Positions 31,964 through 40,039 of a stretch of 64,000 nt of DNA are shown here, in pieces (the first letter of the stretch is position 1; each line of letters opens with the position of its first letter). This stretch comes from Aquibaculum sediminis (GTDB lineage: Bacteria; Pseudomonadota; Alphaproteobacteria; Kiloniellales; DSM-21159), in the NCBI RefSeq assembly GCF_040712085.1, contig NZ_JBFCVK010000001.1:62001-126000 (forward strand), in the 5' to 3' direction. The notes beneath the pieces were generated by a model that was not told where the DNA came from, ran no database searches, and worked only from the letters and a program-made list of their open reading frames with translations. Both the position numbers and the translations under genes were made by a program.

Positions 31964-31987
31964 CGATTGTCGTTTGTCTGACAATCG
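31964..31987. promoter_or_regulatory. Perfect palindrome, candidate GntR operator
   Basis: CGATTGTC at 31964-31971 and GACAATCG at 31980-31987 are an exact inverted repeat with an 8-base spacer. It lies between the divergent tauD-tct operon and gntR, close to where both promoters must be. This is the expected place for a FadR-type GntR dimer to bind and control both directions, including its own gene. Binding is inferred. Confidence 0.6.
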
Positions 31988-32185
31988 GAAACAGGTACCC
32001 TATCTGGGATGAGCGCTCTCTCTTGCGCTATCTCCCTGAAAAAAGTACATATTAGTTGAGTGACAGTGGTAACATCGATGAAAACCACTGCAGTAACGGA
32101 CTAAGCCTCCAGTGAAGCGAATCCGAAACTGAACGTAGTGCTGGTGCAGGAAAACAGCCCCTGCGCCAAGCGAGGCACAACAGGC

Positions 32186-32914
32186 ATGGACGAGACCGAC
32201 ATGGATCAAGCTGAGAGCATGCCGCTCGGAAAGCTGGCGAAATCGCTCCCCACTCAGCTTGCCGACCTCCTGCTGGCCGAGGTCATGACGGGGCGCCTCA
32301 AGCCCGGCGACCGGCTGAAGGAGGGAGCCCTCGCTCAGCAGCACGCCGTGAGCCGCGCCACCGTACGCGAAGCCTTGATTGCGCTGGAAGAGCAGGGCTA
32401 TGTGGTGCGCATTCCGCGATCCGGAGCGCGCATCGCCGAGTATTCGCAGGAGGATGTCAGCTACATCTTCGAGATTCGAGCTGCCCTCCTGGCTGTAGCG
32501 GCCAGACGTTTCGCGGAGTTGAAGGATATGACGCTCACGGCCAAGCTGCTGGAGATGGTCGACGGGCTGGAAAGAATCGCTGCCGACGATTCCGCCACCC
32601 CGCAAGCCTTCGCTAAAGAGTCGGTGCGCGCGCAGCTATTCCTGGTCCAGAACTCGGGAAACCAGCGCTTACCAGAATTCTACGAACGGTTGGCTGGCAT
32701 GGGTACGTGGCAGCTGATCCGTGGCCGTTCCATGAGCTTCCTTACACCAGAGGACAGGAAGCAGTCGGCCGCCGACTGGCGCCAGTTGGCAACGGTCATC
32801 GCACTCGGCAGGCCAGCAGTTGCCGAGCGTGCCGCTCGGCAACTGCTAGAGCATTCTGCCTTGCGCGTCCGTTCGAACCTCGCAAGCATTGGCCCCGCCA
32901 AACAACTTAGCTGA
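32186..32914 (+). CDS. GntR-family (FadR-type) transcriptional regulator
   Basis: The 242-residue protein has an N-terminal winged helix-turn-helix (LPTQLADLLLAEVMTGRLKP, then HAVSRATVREALIALEEQGY and VRIPRSGARIA) and a C-terminal all-helical FCD ligand domain (EIRAALLAVAARRFAEL). Such regulators bind a carboxylate-like ligand and release DNA. The frame is open from a GTG at 32138; I prefer the ATG at 32186, with GAGG upstream, though ATG codons at 32201 and 32219 are possible. It is divergent from the tauD-tct operon with a palindrome between, so it most likely controls that operon. Confidence 0.88.
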   Translation: MDETDMDQAESMPLGKLAKSLPTQLADLLLAEVMTGRLKPGDRLKEGALAQQHAVSRATVREALIALEEQGYVVRIPRSGARIAEYSQEDVSYIFEIRAALLAVAARRFAELKDMTLTAKLLEMVDGLERIAADDSATPQAFAKESVRAQLFLVQNSGNQRLPEFYERLAGMGTWQLIRGRSMSFLTPEDRKQSAADWRQLATVIALGRPAVAERAARQLLEHSALRVRSNLASIGPAKQLS

Positions 32915-33227
32915 CCTGAGGACTGCCATGCCCCTGACCGTAACCAACGCTGCACTCAGTGCTCAATCAGCTATCGTGTTAAAGCTCCCCGCACGACCGC
33001 GGACGCAGTTACCCGTCACGCCGGGTCGGGGAGCGTCGTGACTGGCGGACCTCCGTTGCATCAAGGCTTGAGCAAGAGCTCCAACGTATGGACCGCCATC
33101 ATGTGCCGCTCCGCCATGTGCGTGATTTGGCATGGCGCCGCAATGAATCGCCGGAGTGAAGCGCTAATGCATCACAATCCCCCCACAGTGGTGTCCTCAC
33201 TCGCCGCCAACTATCGCTTTCGGCAAT
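32915..33227. other. Gap between gntR and aldolase gene, no gene recognised
   Basis: This 313-base part of the gap holds no convincing gene. A small open frame at 33038-33241 encodes a His- and Cys-rich peptide without family likeness. No terminator-like hairpin with a U tract was found after gntR. Confidence 0.35.
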
Positions 33228-33245
33228 GTGATCCAGTCTGATCAC
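33228..33245. promoter_or_regulatory. Palindrome upstream of the aldolase gene
   Basis: GTGATC at 33228-33233 and GATCAC at 33240-33245 form an exact inverted repeat with a 6-base spacer, ending 44 bases before the aldolase start codon. Position and symmetry fit a repressor site. Its half-site differs from the one at 31964, so a different regulator may act here. Confidence 0.4.
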
Positions 33246-33289
33246 GGTCGGCCCCGCACCGTTATTATCGCTTTTTAGCTGAGGTACAT

Positions 33290-34057
33290 ATGCCAAAGAA
33301 CTCTTTCAAGACAGCACTTCGCAAAGGCCGAACCCAGTTCGGTCTGTGGAGTACGCTGTCCTCTCCCTTCGCGACCGAGGTGGTCGCCGGTTCCGGCTAT
33401 GATTGGCTGCTGCTCGACACGGAACATTCACCTGGCGATCCGCTCACAGTCCTACCGCAGCTACAGGTCTTGGCAGGCTACCCCACGGTGTCCCCCGTCG
33501 TCAGGCCAGCGGCCAACGATACCGTCTTGATCAAGCGCTTTCTCGACGCCGGAGCCCAAACATTACTCATCCCGTATGTGCAGACTAAGACGGAAGCGGA
33601 AGCCGCCGTGCGCGCCACGCGCTATCCGCCCGACGGGGTGCGCGGCGTCTCGGCGCTGACCCGCGCGACCCGCTTCGGGCGCGAGGAGGAGTACTTCGCG
33701 AGAGCCGCCGAGGATATCTGCGTGATCGTGCAGATAGAAACGCAGGCCGCACTGGACGGCCTCGAGGCGATTGCGGCGGTTCCGGGCATCGATGCGCTCT
33801 TCGTCGGCCCGGCCGATCTTGCCGCGAGCCTCGGGTACGGCGCCAACCAGGCCCATCCCGACATGCGCGCCACGGTGATCGAAACGATCAACCGCATCCG
33901 GGCCGCAGGCAAGCCGGCGGGACTGCTCACGGCCGATCCTGTGCTGCAGAAGGCCGCGCTTGAGGCAGGTGTGGATTTCCTCGCCATCGGCGTCGACGCC
34001 GGCATTCTTGCCCGCTCCACCGAGACGCTGCTGGCGAACTGCAAGGACGCGCAGTAG
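33290..34057 (+). CDS. HpcH/HpaI-family class II aldolase
   Basis: Members cleave 2-keto-3-deoxy or 4-hydroxy-2-oxo acids into pyruvate and an aldehyde using a divalent metal. The 255-residue protein has the normal length and motifs: FGLWSTLSSPFATEVVAGSG, YDWLLLDTEHSPGD with the His near the active site, VVRPAANDTVLIKRFLDAG, TRYPPDGVRGVS and VIVQIETQAALDGLEAIAAV with the metal-binding Glu, then DALFVGPADLAASLG with the Asp. The ATG at 33290 lies 10 bases after TGAGG. It may finish the pathway started by the TauD-type oxygenase upstream, but it has its own promoter region. Confidence 0.92.
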   Translation: MPKNSFKTALRKGRTQFGLWSTLSSPFATEVVAGSGYDWLLLDTEHSPGDPLTVLPQLQVLAGYPTVSPVVRPAANDTVLIKRFLDAGAQTLLIPYVQTKTEAEAAVRATRYPPDGVRGVSALTRATRFGREEEYFARAAEDICVIVQIETQAALDGLEAIAAVPGIDALFVGPADLAASLGYGANQAHPDMRATVIETINRIRAAGKPAGLLTADPVLQKAALEAGVDFLAIGVDAGILARSTETLLANCKDAQ

Positions 34058-34262
34058 ACCCACAGCAGGTGCTGTGGGGGTTCGGGCGGTGATCGACAAT
34101 GCCAAGGTGGGCCGAGATTACTCGACCAACCGGCCCAAGTCGCAACGCGGCTGCTGAACGACTAACACTACTTTGGCATACTTTTGCGAACGCGGATTTT
34201 CTGCGAATCCCATGACGGGCTTTCGATGATTCAGAGGAGCTCTGCTTTTCAAGGGGCCGGCC

Positions 34263-34634
34263 ATGGACTGGAATTGGCTAGCAGATCTGGAGCGCTGGCT
34301 GACGCCGTTTTCCGCAGCGCTGAGACACAAGATGCGAGCGCGGATGTGCGCCGCCTATGGTGCGGGGCTTATCGGCCTTGGGATCGCAAGAGCATCCAGC
34401 CGATGGCGGCACGCACCGATACCGTGAGCTATGACCAGTTGAATCATTTCATCGGCAGCGGCGTTCGGGATGCAGCCCGCTCGGACCGGTGATGGTGGGA
34501 CTGCGATTGTTCCTGCCGGAGACCTGGGCAGACGATCCCGAACGCATGGTCCAGGCCCGGCGTGCCGAAGGATCGGCAGATCGCCCTGACAAAGCCAGAA
34601 ATCCCCATCGAGGAGATCGACCGCATCATCGCCC
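34263..34634 (+). pseudogene. IS701-type transposase remnant
   Basis: Three short frames together read like the N-terminus of an IS701-family (DDE_5) transposase: DWNWLADLERWLTPFSAALR and MCAAYGAGLIGLG in the first, DRKSIQPMAARTDTVSYDQL and NHFIGSG in the second, then GLRLFLPETWADDPERM, and finally VPKDRQIALTKPEIPIEEID in another frame. At least two frameshifts and a stop separate them, and the DDE catalytic part is absent. No terminal inverted repeats were identified. It marks a past insertion between the aldolase and ABC-transporter modules; the 205 bases before it hold nothing recognisable. Confidence 0.7.
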
Positions 34635-34660
34635 CTAGCGTGCGTGCGATACTTTCTAGT

Positions 34661-35428
34661 CTAACCAACGTTAGCGAGAAAATCGCGCAATCTTTCGCTC
34701 TCGGGAGCTCCGAGAACGCGCTTGGGAGCACCAGTCTCAACAACTAAGCCGCCATCCATAAAGACGATCCTATTAGCCACGTCGCGGGCGAAATTCATTT
34801 CGTGTGTAACCACCACCATCGTCATGCCGTTTCGCGCCAGGTCGCGCATAACCTCCAGAACCTCGCCGACCAGCTCTGGATCCAAAGCCGAGGTGGGTTC
34901 ATCGAACAGCAGCAGCTTCGGTTCCATGGCCATGGCACGTGCGATCGCCACTCGCTGTTGCTGTCCACCGGAAAGCTGGCTGGGATAGGCATTCGCTTTC
35001 TCCTTAAGCCCAACCTTTTCGAGCAGCATTTCCGCAAGTTCCCGTGCGGCAAACTTGGTCATCCCGCGAACTGCGACCGGCCCTTCCATTACGTTCCTTA
35101 TGGCCGTCTTGTGGGCGAAGAGGTTGAAGTGCTGGAAGACCATCCCGATCTGAGCGCGCCTGGACGCGACTTCGCGTTCACGCAGTTCGATCAGGTGGTT
35201 GCCTTCCTGTCTATAGCCCACCAGCTCGCCATCTACGGAAAGCCATCCAGAAGTTATGGTTTCTAGGTTGTTTATGCAGCGAAGGAAGGTGGACTTCCCC
35301 GAGCCCGAGGGGCCGATAAGGCAAACCACTTCTCCTCGGCCAACCTGCAGATCGATGCCCTTGAGGACCTCGAGCTTACCGAAGCTCTTGGTCACGCCTT
35401 CGGCTAGCACCATCGTTTCCCCGCTCAC
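34661..35428 (-). CDS. Amino-acid-type ABC transporter ATP-binding protein
   Basis: This cytosolic 255-residue ATPase drives a polar amino acid-type importer. It shows Walker A GPSGSGKSTFLRC, the Q-loop region IGMVFQHFNLFAHKTA, the signature LSGGQQQRVAIARA, Walker B LLLFDEPTSALDPE and the H-loop VTHEMNFA. These are typical of GlnQ/HisP proteins. The GTG start directly follows the permease stop, with AGGGGG 6 bases before. It is the last gene of the three-gene operon binding protein-permease-ATPase. Confidence 0.95.
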   Translation of the reverse strand: MSGETMVLAEGVTKSFGKLEVLKGIDLQVGRGEVVCLIGPSGSGKSTFLRCINNLETITSGWLSVDGELVGYRQEGNHLIELREREVASRRAQIGMVFQHFNLFAHKTAIRNVMEGPVAVRGMTKFAARELAEMLLEKVGLKEKANAYPSQLSGGQQQRVAIARAMAMEPKLLLFDEPTSALDPELVGEVLEVMRDLARNGMTMVVVTHEMNFARDVANRIVFMDGGLVVETGAPKRVLGAPESERLRDFLANVG

Positions 35429-36304
35429 CTAGAACCCCCTTCCAAGTCTACGCTCTAGAAAGTACTGCAGGATGGACAGGACCGAGCACATGAGCAGGTA
35501 CCAGAGGCTCGCAACGATCAGCAGCGGGATCACCTCAAATGTTCTGGCGTAGATGTTCTGCACGGAATAGAGCAGTTCCGGCAGCGCGATGACGCTTACC
35601 AGGGACGTCGTCTTCAGCATCAGGATCACTTGATTGCCGGTCGCCGGTACGATCAGACGTAGCGCCTGCGGCAGGGTAATGCGCCAGAACGCCTTGAGCT
35701 TGGTCATACCCAGCGAAACTGCGGCCTCGCTCTGCCCCCGACCCACAGCCAGAATGCCGCCTCGGACAATCTCCGCCATATAGGCGCCTTCGTGCAAAGC
35801 GAGACCGAGAAACGCAGCCATAAATGGGGTTATCGCATTGCCGGAAAAGGAGAAGAGGTAGGGCCCGCCGGGAAGGCCGATTGCTATCTGCGGATAGAGT
35901 GCGGAGATATTAAACCAGAAAATCAGCTGCACCAGCAGGGGGGTTCCGCGGAAAAGCCATATGTAAGCCGCTGCGAATGCCGACAGCAGCTTGCCGTTCG
36001 CCAGCAAGAACAGGGACACGATGACGCCGATCATGCTGCCTGCGATCATGGCAAGGACGGTCAGCATCAGGGTCGTCTTCAATCCTGAAAGTACGGCCGG
36101 ATGGAAGAAGTACTTCCCTACCACATCCCACTGAAAGTTCGGGTTCATGACGCTCAGCCAAGCCAGAGCGCCGACGAAAAGCACAATTGCCGCGTCTACC
36201 GTCCACCGGCCGTAGTTCGGCCGGCGGACGATCTTCCACTCTGCTTTGCCCGGTCGCCCCGCCGCATCGTGCGGCGGGGCATTCCTCTGGCTCGACAACC
36301 TCAT
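35429..36304 (-). CDS. Amino-acid-type ABC transporter permease
   Basis: The 291-residue inner membrane protein has the HisM/GlnP arrangement, with about five membrane segments after a 35-residue cytosolic lead. Family motifs include LKTTLMLTVLAMIAGSMIGV, WLFRGTPLLVQLIFW, and the EAA loop GRGQSEAAVSLGMTKLKAFW. Only one permease gene is present, so it probably works as a homodimer. Its ATG overlaps the stop of the binding-protein gene as ATGA, and its stop abuts the ATPase start. Confidence 0.94.
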   Translation of the reverse strand: MRLSSQRNAPPHDAAGRPGKAEWKIVRRPNYGRWTVDAAIVLFVGALAWLSVMNPNFQWDVVGKYFFHPAVLSGLKTTLMLTVLAMIAGSMIGVIVSLFLLANGKLLSAFAAAYIWLFRGTPLLVQLIFWFNISALYPQIAIGLPGGPYLFSFSGNAITPFMAAFLGLALHEGAYMAEIVRGGILAVGRGQSEAAVSLGMTKLKAFWRITLPQALRLIVPATGNQVILMLKTTSLVSVIALPELLYSVQNIYARTFEVIPLLIVASLWYLLMCSVLSILQYFLERRLGRGF

Positions 36305-37164
36305 GGCTCCCCGTTAAGCAGCGGCGCATCCAGCGCCGTTTCAGCCATGTTCCAATCTTCCAGAATTTGCATGTAGCTACCGTCTTCCATCAATGCACCA
36401 AGAGCTTCCTTGAACGCTAGGGCCATAGGGTCACCCTTTTTAAAGGCAAAGCCAGAGTAGCCGGTGAGATAGGGCGTTGGAGTTGTTGCGAAGACACCGT
36501 CGGTCTGCTTGATGATGTAGCCGACAGAGGGGGCATCGCCCAGCCACGCCTGGGCCCGCCCAGTACGAACAGCAAGGCTGCCCTCATTCAGACCGGAGAA
36601 GGCCAACTCTTCAATGGGAGGCTGATCTTGCTCTGCGCATTCCTCCTGCAGCATCGGCATCAACTCAAGTTGCTGGTGAGCGCCGGCAGTGACTCCAACG
36701 ACATGACCGCAAAGTTCGTGAAGGTCGATATCATCCGGGTTGCCAGCCTGAACCATCACCACAGTTCCAGTCTGGTGAACATCGACGAAGTCCATCCTCT
36801 CGCGACGTTCCGGCGTGTCATGAAAATAGGAGGTGTGGTACCGGCCACCCAGAATTCCCGGGATAATGCCGGCGAACTTGGCCTGTTCCGCGCGGCTTTC
36901 AACACCCAGCTTGGCTGCCATCTGTTCTTGGAAGTCAAGCACATAGCCAACCATCTTGCCATCTTCGTCGATGAAGTAGCTCGGCGGGTACTGGGGATCG
37001 TAGACGCTAACAAGTCCATCCTTATACTCATCCGGCACCATCACCGCGAGGTCTTGAACAACATCATCATTGGCAGATGCAGCGGCCCCATAAGTGAAAA
37101 GGGGAAAAAGCAAAGAAGTTGCAGCCAGGGCGCGACAGCTACGCTGCAAGAAGATACAGGGCAT
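36301..37164 (-). CDS. ABC transporter periplasmic solute-binding protein (family 3)
   Basis: The protein captures the ligand in the periplasm for the permease downstream. From the ATG at 37164 it has 287 residues; GGAGG lies 9 bases upstream, whereas the open frame start at 37194 lacks such a site. A signal peptide is visible, ending near YGAAASA. The mature part has LVSVYDPQYPPSYFIDEDGK, VGYVLDFQEQMAAKLGV, the GTVVMVQAGN strand and VGVTAGAHQQLELMP, as in family 3 binding proteins. The conserved ligand Arg-Asp pair is not easy to place, so the ligand may be unusual for this family. Confidence 0.85.
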   Translation of the reverse strand: MPCIFLQRSCRALAATSLLFPLFTYGAAASANDDVVQDLAVMVPDEYKDGLVSVYDPQYPPSYFIDEDGKMVGYVLDFQEQMAAKLGVESRAEQAKFAGIIPGILGGRYHTSYFHDTPERRERMDFVDVHQTGTVVMVQAGNPDDIDLHELCGHVVGVTAGAHQQLELMPMLQEECAEQDQPPIEELAFSGLNEGSLAVRTGRAQAWLGDAPSVGYIIKQTDGVFATTPTPYLTGYSGFAFKKGDPMALAFKEALGALMEDGSYMQILEDWNMAETALDAPLLNGEP

Positions 37165-37262
37165 GGTGGGTTTCCTCCATTTGAAAGTTACCACTGATCC
37201 CTCGTGTCAGTTTGTTGCAAACGACACTTCGGACCGGTGAGTGCGAGGGCAATGGTCGGTAA

Positions 37263-37283
37263 GGTTGAGGAGGTACCTCAACC
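37263..37283 (-). terminator. Hairpin at the end of the first ADC-family gene
   Basis: GGTTGAGG at 37263-37270 and CCTCAACC at 37276-37283 form an exact 8-base stem with a 5-base loop. On the minus strand it overlaps the gene's stop codon and is followed by TTACC, a poor U tract. It may slow or stop transcripts before the ABC operon, which has its own ribosome-binding site and about 110 bases of upstream sequence. Confidence 0.45.
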
Positions 37284-38021
37284 GGCTCTATTCAGATCCT
37301 TGAGAATTTCGCCGTAGCTCAGCTCAAACTCTGCCCGAATCTTTTCGGCGCCGAGAACTTCAAGCGGGCCTAGTTCGAACAAAGGATCCATGTTCGGCAC
37401 TCCGCCAAGCGCCACCTGTGCGGTGCCACTGACCGTTTCGAGCAGGCTCCAACTGCTAAGCTTGTTCTGAATGACCTGATGGACGTCGTATCCATTACCG
37501 TCCGCGCTCGGGATGCGCTTGATTTGCAGTCGAGGCTGCAGAACCGGCTTGTCGTAGGTGCAGGACCCCTGGGTGAACTCGAGGTCAATTAGTGAACTAC
37601 CACGGCGAAGGGTTCTGGACGAGATGGTGTTACCTTCGTGCTTCCAATCAACTTCAGCCATCTTCTTTGGGTAGCCCCAGATCTCGCGTCCAGGCGCCAT
37701 GGCGTCGTCGGTGGTGACATACTCATACGCCACGTGACCGCCTTGTGCGCTTTCAAAGGCAGCCTGGAGCGCGATGCCGCTTTCGATGTAGCTGCGCGGC
37801 CCCGCCTCAGGCGCCGAAAGGTCGTGCACCTCCGGGCATCTGTAGACGAACACCTCGATGATATCCGAGACGTAGGCCAGAGGATGGGGCAAGGCGCGCT
37901 TGACCCCTTCTTCGGGGGCGCGGCAGATGACACTAATCTTCTCAAACTTAGCGTAAAGCCTCGGAAGGGGCTTATACAAGGGACTGCGGTGCGGGATTGT
38001 CTCTAGAACCGGTTGGGACAT
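37278..38021 (-). CDS. Acetoacetate decarboxylase-family protein 1
   Basis: The 247-residue protein belongs to the ADC superfamily, which forms a Schiff base with a beta-keto acid. The key stretch is GREIWGYPKKMAEV at about residues 111-124, with two lysines as in true decarboxylases. Other family segments are PLAYVSDIIEVFVYRCPEV, GPRSYIESGIALQAAFE and LRRGSSLIDLEFTQG. It lies 110 bases downstream of a second ADC-family gene on the same strand. It could decarboxylate a keto acid produced in this island, but some family members are hydratases or aldolases. Confidence 0.88.
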   Translation of the reverse strand: MSQPVLETIPHRSPLYKPLPRLYAKFEKISVICRAPEEGVKRALPHPLAYVSDIIEVFVYRCPEVHDLSAPEAGPRSYIESGIALQAAFESAQGGHVAYEYVTTDDAMAPGREIWGYPKKMAEVDWKHEGNTISSRTLRRGSSLIDLEFTQGSCTYDKPVLQPRLQIKRIPSADGNGYDVHQVIQNKLSSWSLLETVSGTAQVALGGVPNMDPLFELGPLEVLGAEKIRAEFELSYGEILKDLNRAG

Positions 38022-38131
38022 GGAACGCTACTTTCACAATGAATCTGCGCAAGCAATTCGTGCGGGAACGGCGGTGAACTTCTCGATCGCGCGATCAGAA
38101 GAACGGATTGATCGCCGCCATTTCGATTGGA

Positions 38132-38875
38132 TTAGACCAGGGAATCGATGACTCGGGCGCGACCATTCTCGCGAGTGGAGGCGAAGTTTCCCACGGCGTA
38201 CTCTCCGCCCAATACTTCTACGATCGTCAAATTTTGGCCACCGATTCCGATGGCGCCGGAGAACTCTACGGAGGCCCTACCAATCCTTGTCTCCAGGAGT
38301 TCGTAATCCTTGCTGGTGTCGCGGCTTATTATGTCGAACTGACTGAACGACGGCCCGTAGATTTCCGAGATAGCGCGGGCTTGCAGATGCGGGTAGGTCT
38401 TGTAGCCCTGCCAGGCGCCCTTGTCTGTCTGCTCGTCAAAGTCGACTGCGACCCGGAAGATCGTTTCGCCGCCCAGCGTAACACTCCCCCGTGCGCCACC
38501 GGCATCGTCATCCAGGCTGATATGAGCGAACTGTTTGGGGTAGCCCCACTTTTCGCGCCCAGACGCAACGGTCTGATGGTCGTCTTCGTACTCGAAGTAG
38601 TAAGTGCTGCCTTCCACCTCGCCGAAGCGCACGGGTAGGAGAACGGCCGCATCGAAGAAGGAAAAATGCGACTGGTTTCGGAAGTCGGCAATCGAAACCA
38701 CGAAGCGGTCGTCATTCAAGACGAACGGTGTAGGTTCAAGCAGCTGGTCGAGCTGCTTTCGATCACCGCGAACATAAACCGTCAGAGTTCTCATGTTCTT
38801 ACATATCGGAGTGTAGTCCGACGGGTAATACCCAAGGAACTTGAAATACTCGTTTATGTTGTAATTTTTCTTCAC
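38132..38875 (-). CDS. Acetoacetate decarboxylase-family protein 2 (Lys-Gln variant)
   Basis: This 247-residue protein is a diverged paralogue of the next gene. It keeps GREKWGYPKQFAHI at about residues 106-119, but the second lysine after the proline is replaced by glutamine. In the studied decarboxylase the pair was proposed to lower the pKa of the reactive lysine, so the chemistry here may differ. Other ADC features are VLLPVRFGEVEGSTYYFEYE and VTLGGETIFRVAVDF. The gene is divergent from a gntR gene at 39157, and the 280-base gap between them should hold both promoters. Confidence 0.85.
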   Translation of the reverse strand: MKKNYNINEYFKFLGYYPSDYTPICKNMRTLTVYVRGDRKQLDQLLEPTPFVLNDDRFVVSIADFRNQSHFSFFDAAVLLPVRFGEVEGSTYYFEYEDDHQTVASGREKWGYPKQFAHISLDDDAGGARGSVTLGGETIFRVAVDFDEQTDKGAWQGYKTYPHLQARAISEIYGPSFSQFDIISRDTSKDYELLETRIGRASVEFSGAIGIGGQNLTIVEVLGGEYAVGNFASTRENGRARVIDSLV

Positions 38876-39156
38876 GCTTCCTCCCGCTGAATGCAGCTTA
38901 TATCTGGGGTTGATTCCTTATGCGCTCCGTCCGACGGCTACCCCTTATTTTACCATCGCACTAACATTTCAGCACAATGTAATCGCAATTGGCCCTTGCC
39001 TGTCAAGAGCTCCTGGCGGAAAGAGATGAAGTGGAGGAAGGTGGTTCGGCAGCAGTCGTTTCACGAATGGTACCGGATCGCCACTCCAGGATGTTACAGG
39101 GAGGCGAGGAGTGAGCTGGGCGCACTCTCGGCTTCTGTCTCGAATAGGATGTATGA

Positions 39157-39807
39157 ATGAACGAAACAACAATAGGAACGAGTGGGCGGCGGTTGAGCGA
39201 TCAAGCCTATATCCGGCTGCGTGATGCGTTGGTGACGCTGGAGTTCGAGCCCATGCAGCCCCTCAACGAACGCATACTCAGTGCACAACTCGGCATGGGG
39301 CTCGCCCCAATCCGTGAGGCGCTACGACGGCTTGAGCACGAACGCTTAGTAACGATCTACCCTCGCCGGGGAATCTTCGCGGCAGAGATCGTCATCACCG
39401 ATCAACAGGCAATTAAGGAAGTAAGATACGAGTTGGAGGGACTTGCTGCTGCGCTAGCGGCTGAACGCGCGACGAAGGAAGAAAGCGACGCCCTAATTCA
39501 GATAGCGGATAGGCTTGTCCTTGAAACTACATCACATGGGAAAATCACGGGCGATGCGGAGTTCCGGATGCTGGTTTACAATATGGCGAGGAACTCCTTC
39601 CTGCAGCCCATTCTGGAAACCCATCTCAATCTTGCTCGGCGCCTCTGGTATTTCTGTCGCCGCCAGAAGAGCCGAACCGCCATCGGGCCAATTGATCTCC
39701 GGCCGGTGGCTGAGGCAATTGCTGCGGGAGATGCATTGGAAGCTCGGCAGCTCTTGAGCAGCGCGGTTGCCGAGCATTCCGATATGCTTCGCGAAATGCT
39801 GTCATAA
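39157..39807 (+). CDS. GntR-family (FadR-type) transcriptional regulator
   Basis: The 216-residue protein has an N-terminal winged helix (LSDQAYIRLRDALVTLEFEP, then LGMGLAPIREALRRLEHERL and IYPRRGIFAAE) and a C-terminal FCD domain (VRYELEGLAAALAAERATKE). ATG at 39157 opens directly after the divergent ADC-family promoter region. It most likely controls the ADC pair, perhaps also the ABC operon. A second GntR gene follows about 230 bases downstream, so this module has two regulators of one family. Confidence 0.9.
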   Translation: MNETTIGTSGRRLSDQAYIRLRDALVTLEFEPMQPLNERILSAQLGMGLAPIREALRRLEHERLVTIYPRRGIFAAEIVITDQQAIKEVRYELEGLAAALAAERATKEESDALIQIADRLVLETTSHGKITGDAEFRMLVYNMARNSFLQPILETHLNLARRLWYFCRRQKSRTAIGPIDLRPVAEAIAAGDALEARQLLSSAVAEHSDMLREMLS

Positions 39808-40039
39808 CTGTTCATTAAGAGTGCCCATATCGTATCGCTGTGCGGCTGTCCATTTGCGAGCAATGTTGGGCTCCAGCCAATCGCACACCACCGGCAACTC
39901 CAAAAAACCGAAGCCTTCTGCGTGCGCTGCTGCCTGTGGGCATGATACAGTCACGCGCCTGACCTGCCCGAGTTTTCGCCGATGGTACTCTTGCAACCAG
40001 TGCACCTTCACACCCGCAGCGGAATGGGCAAGCTTTTCC

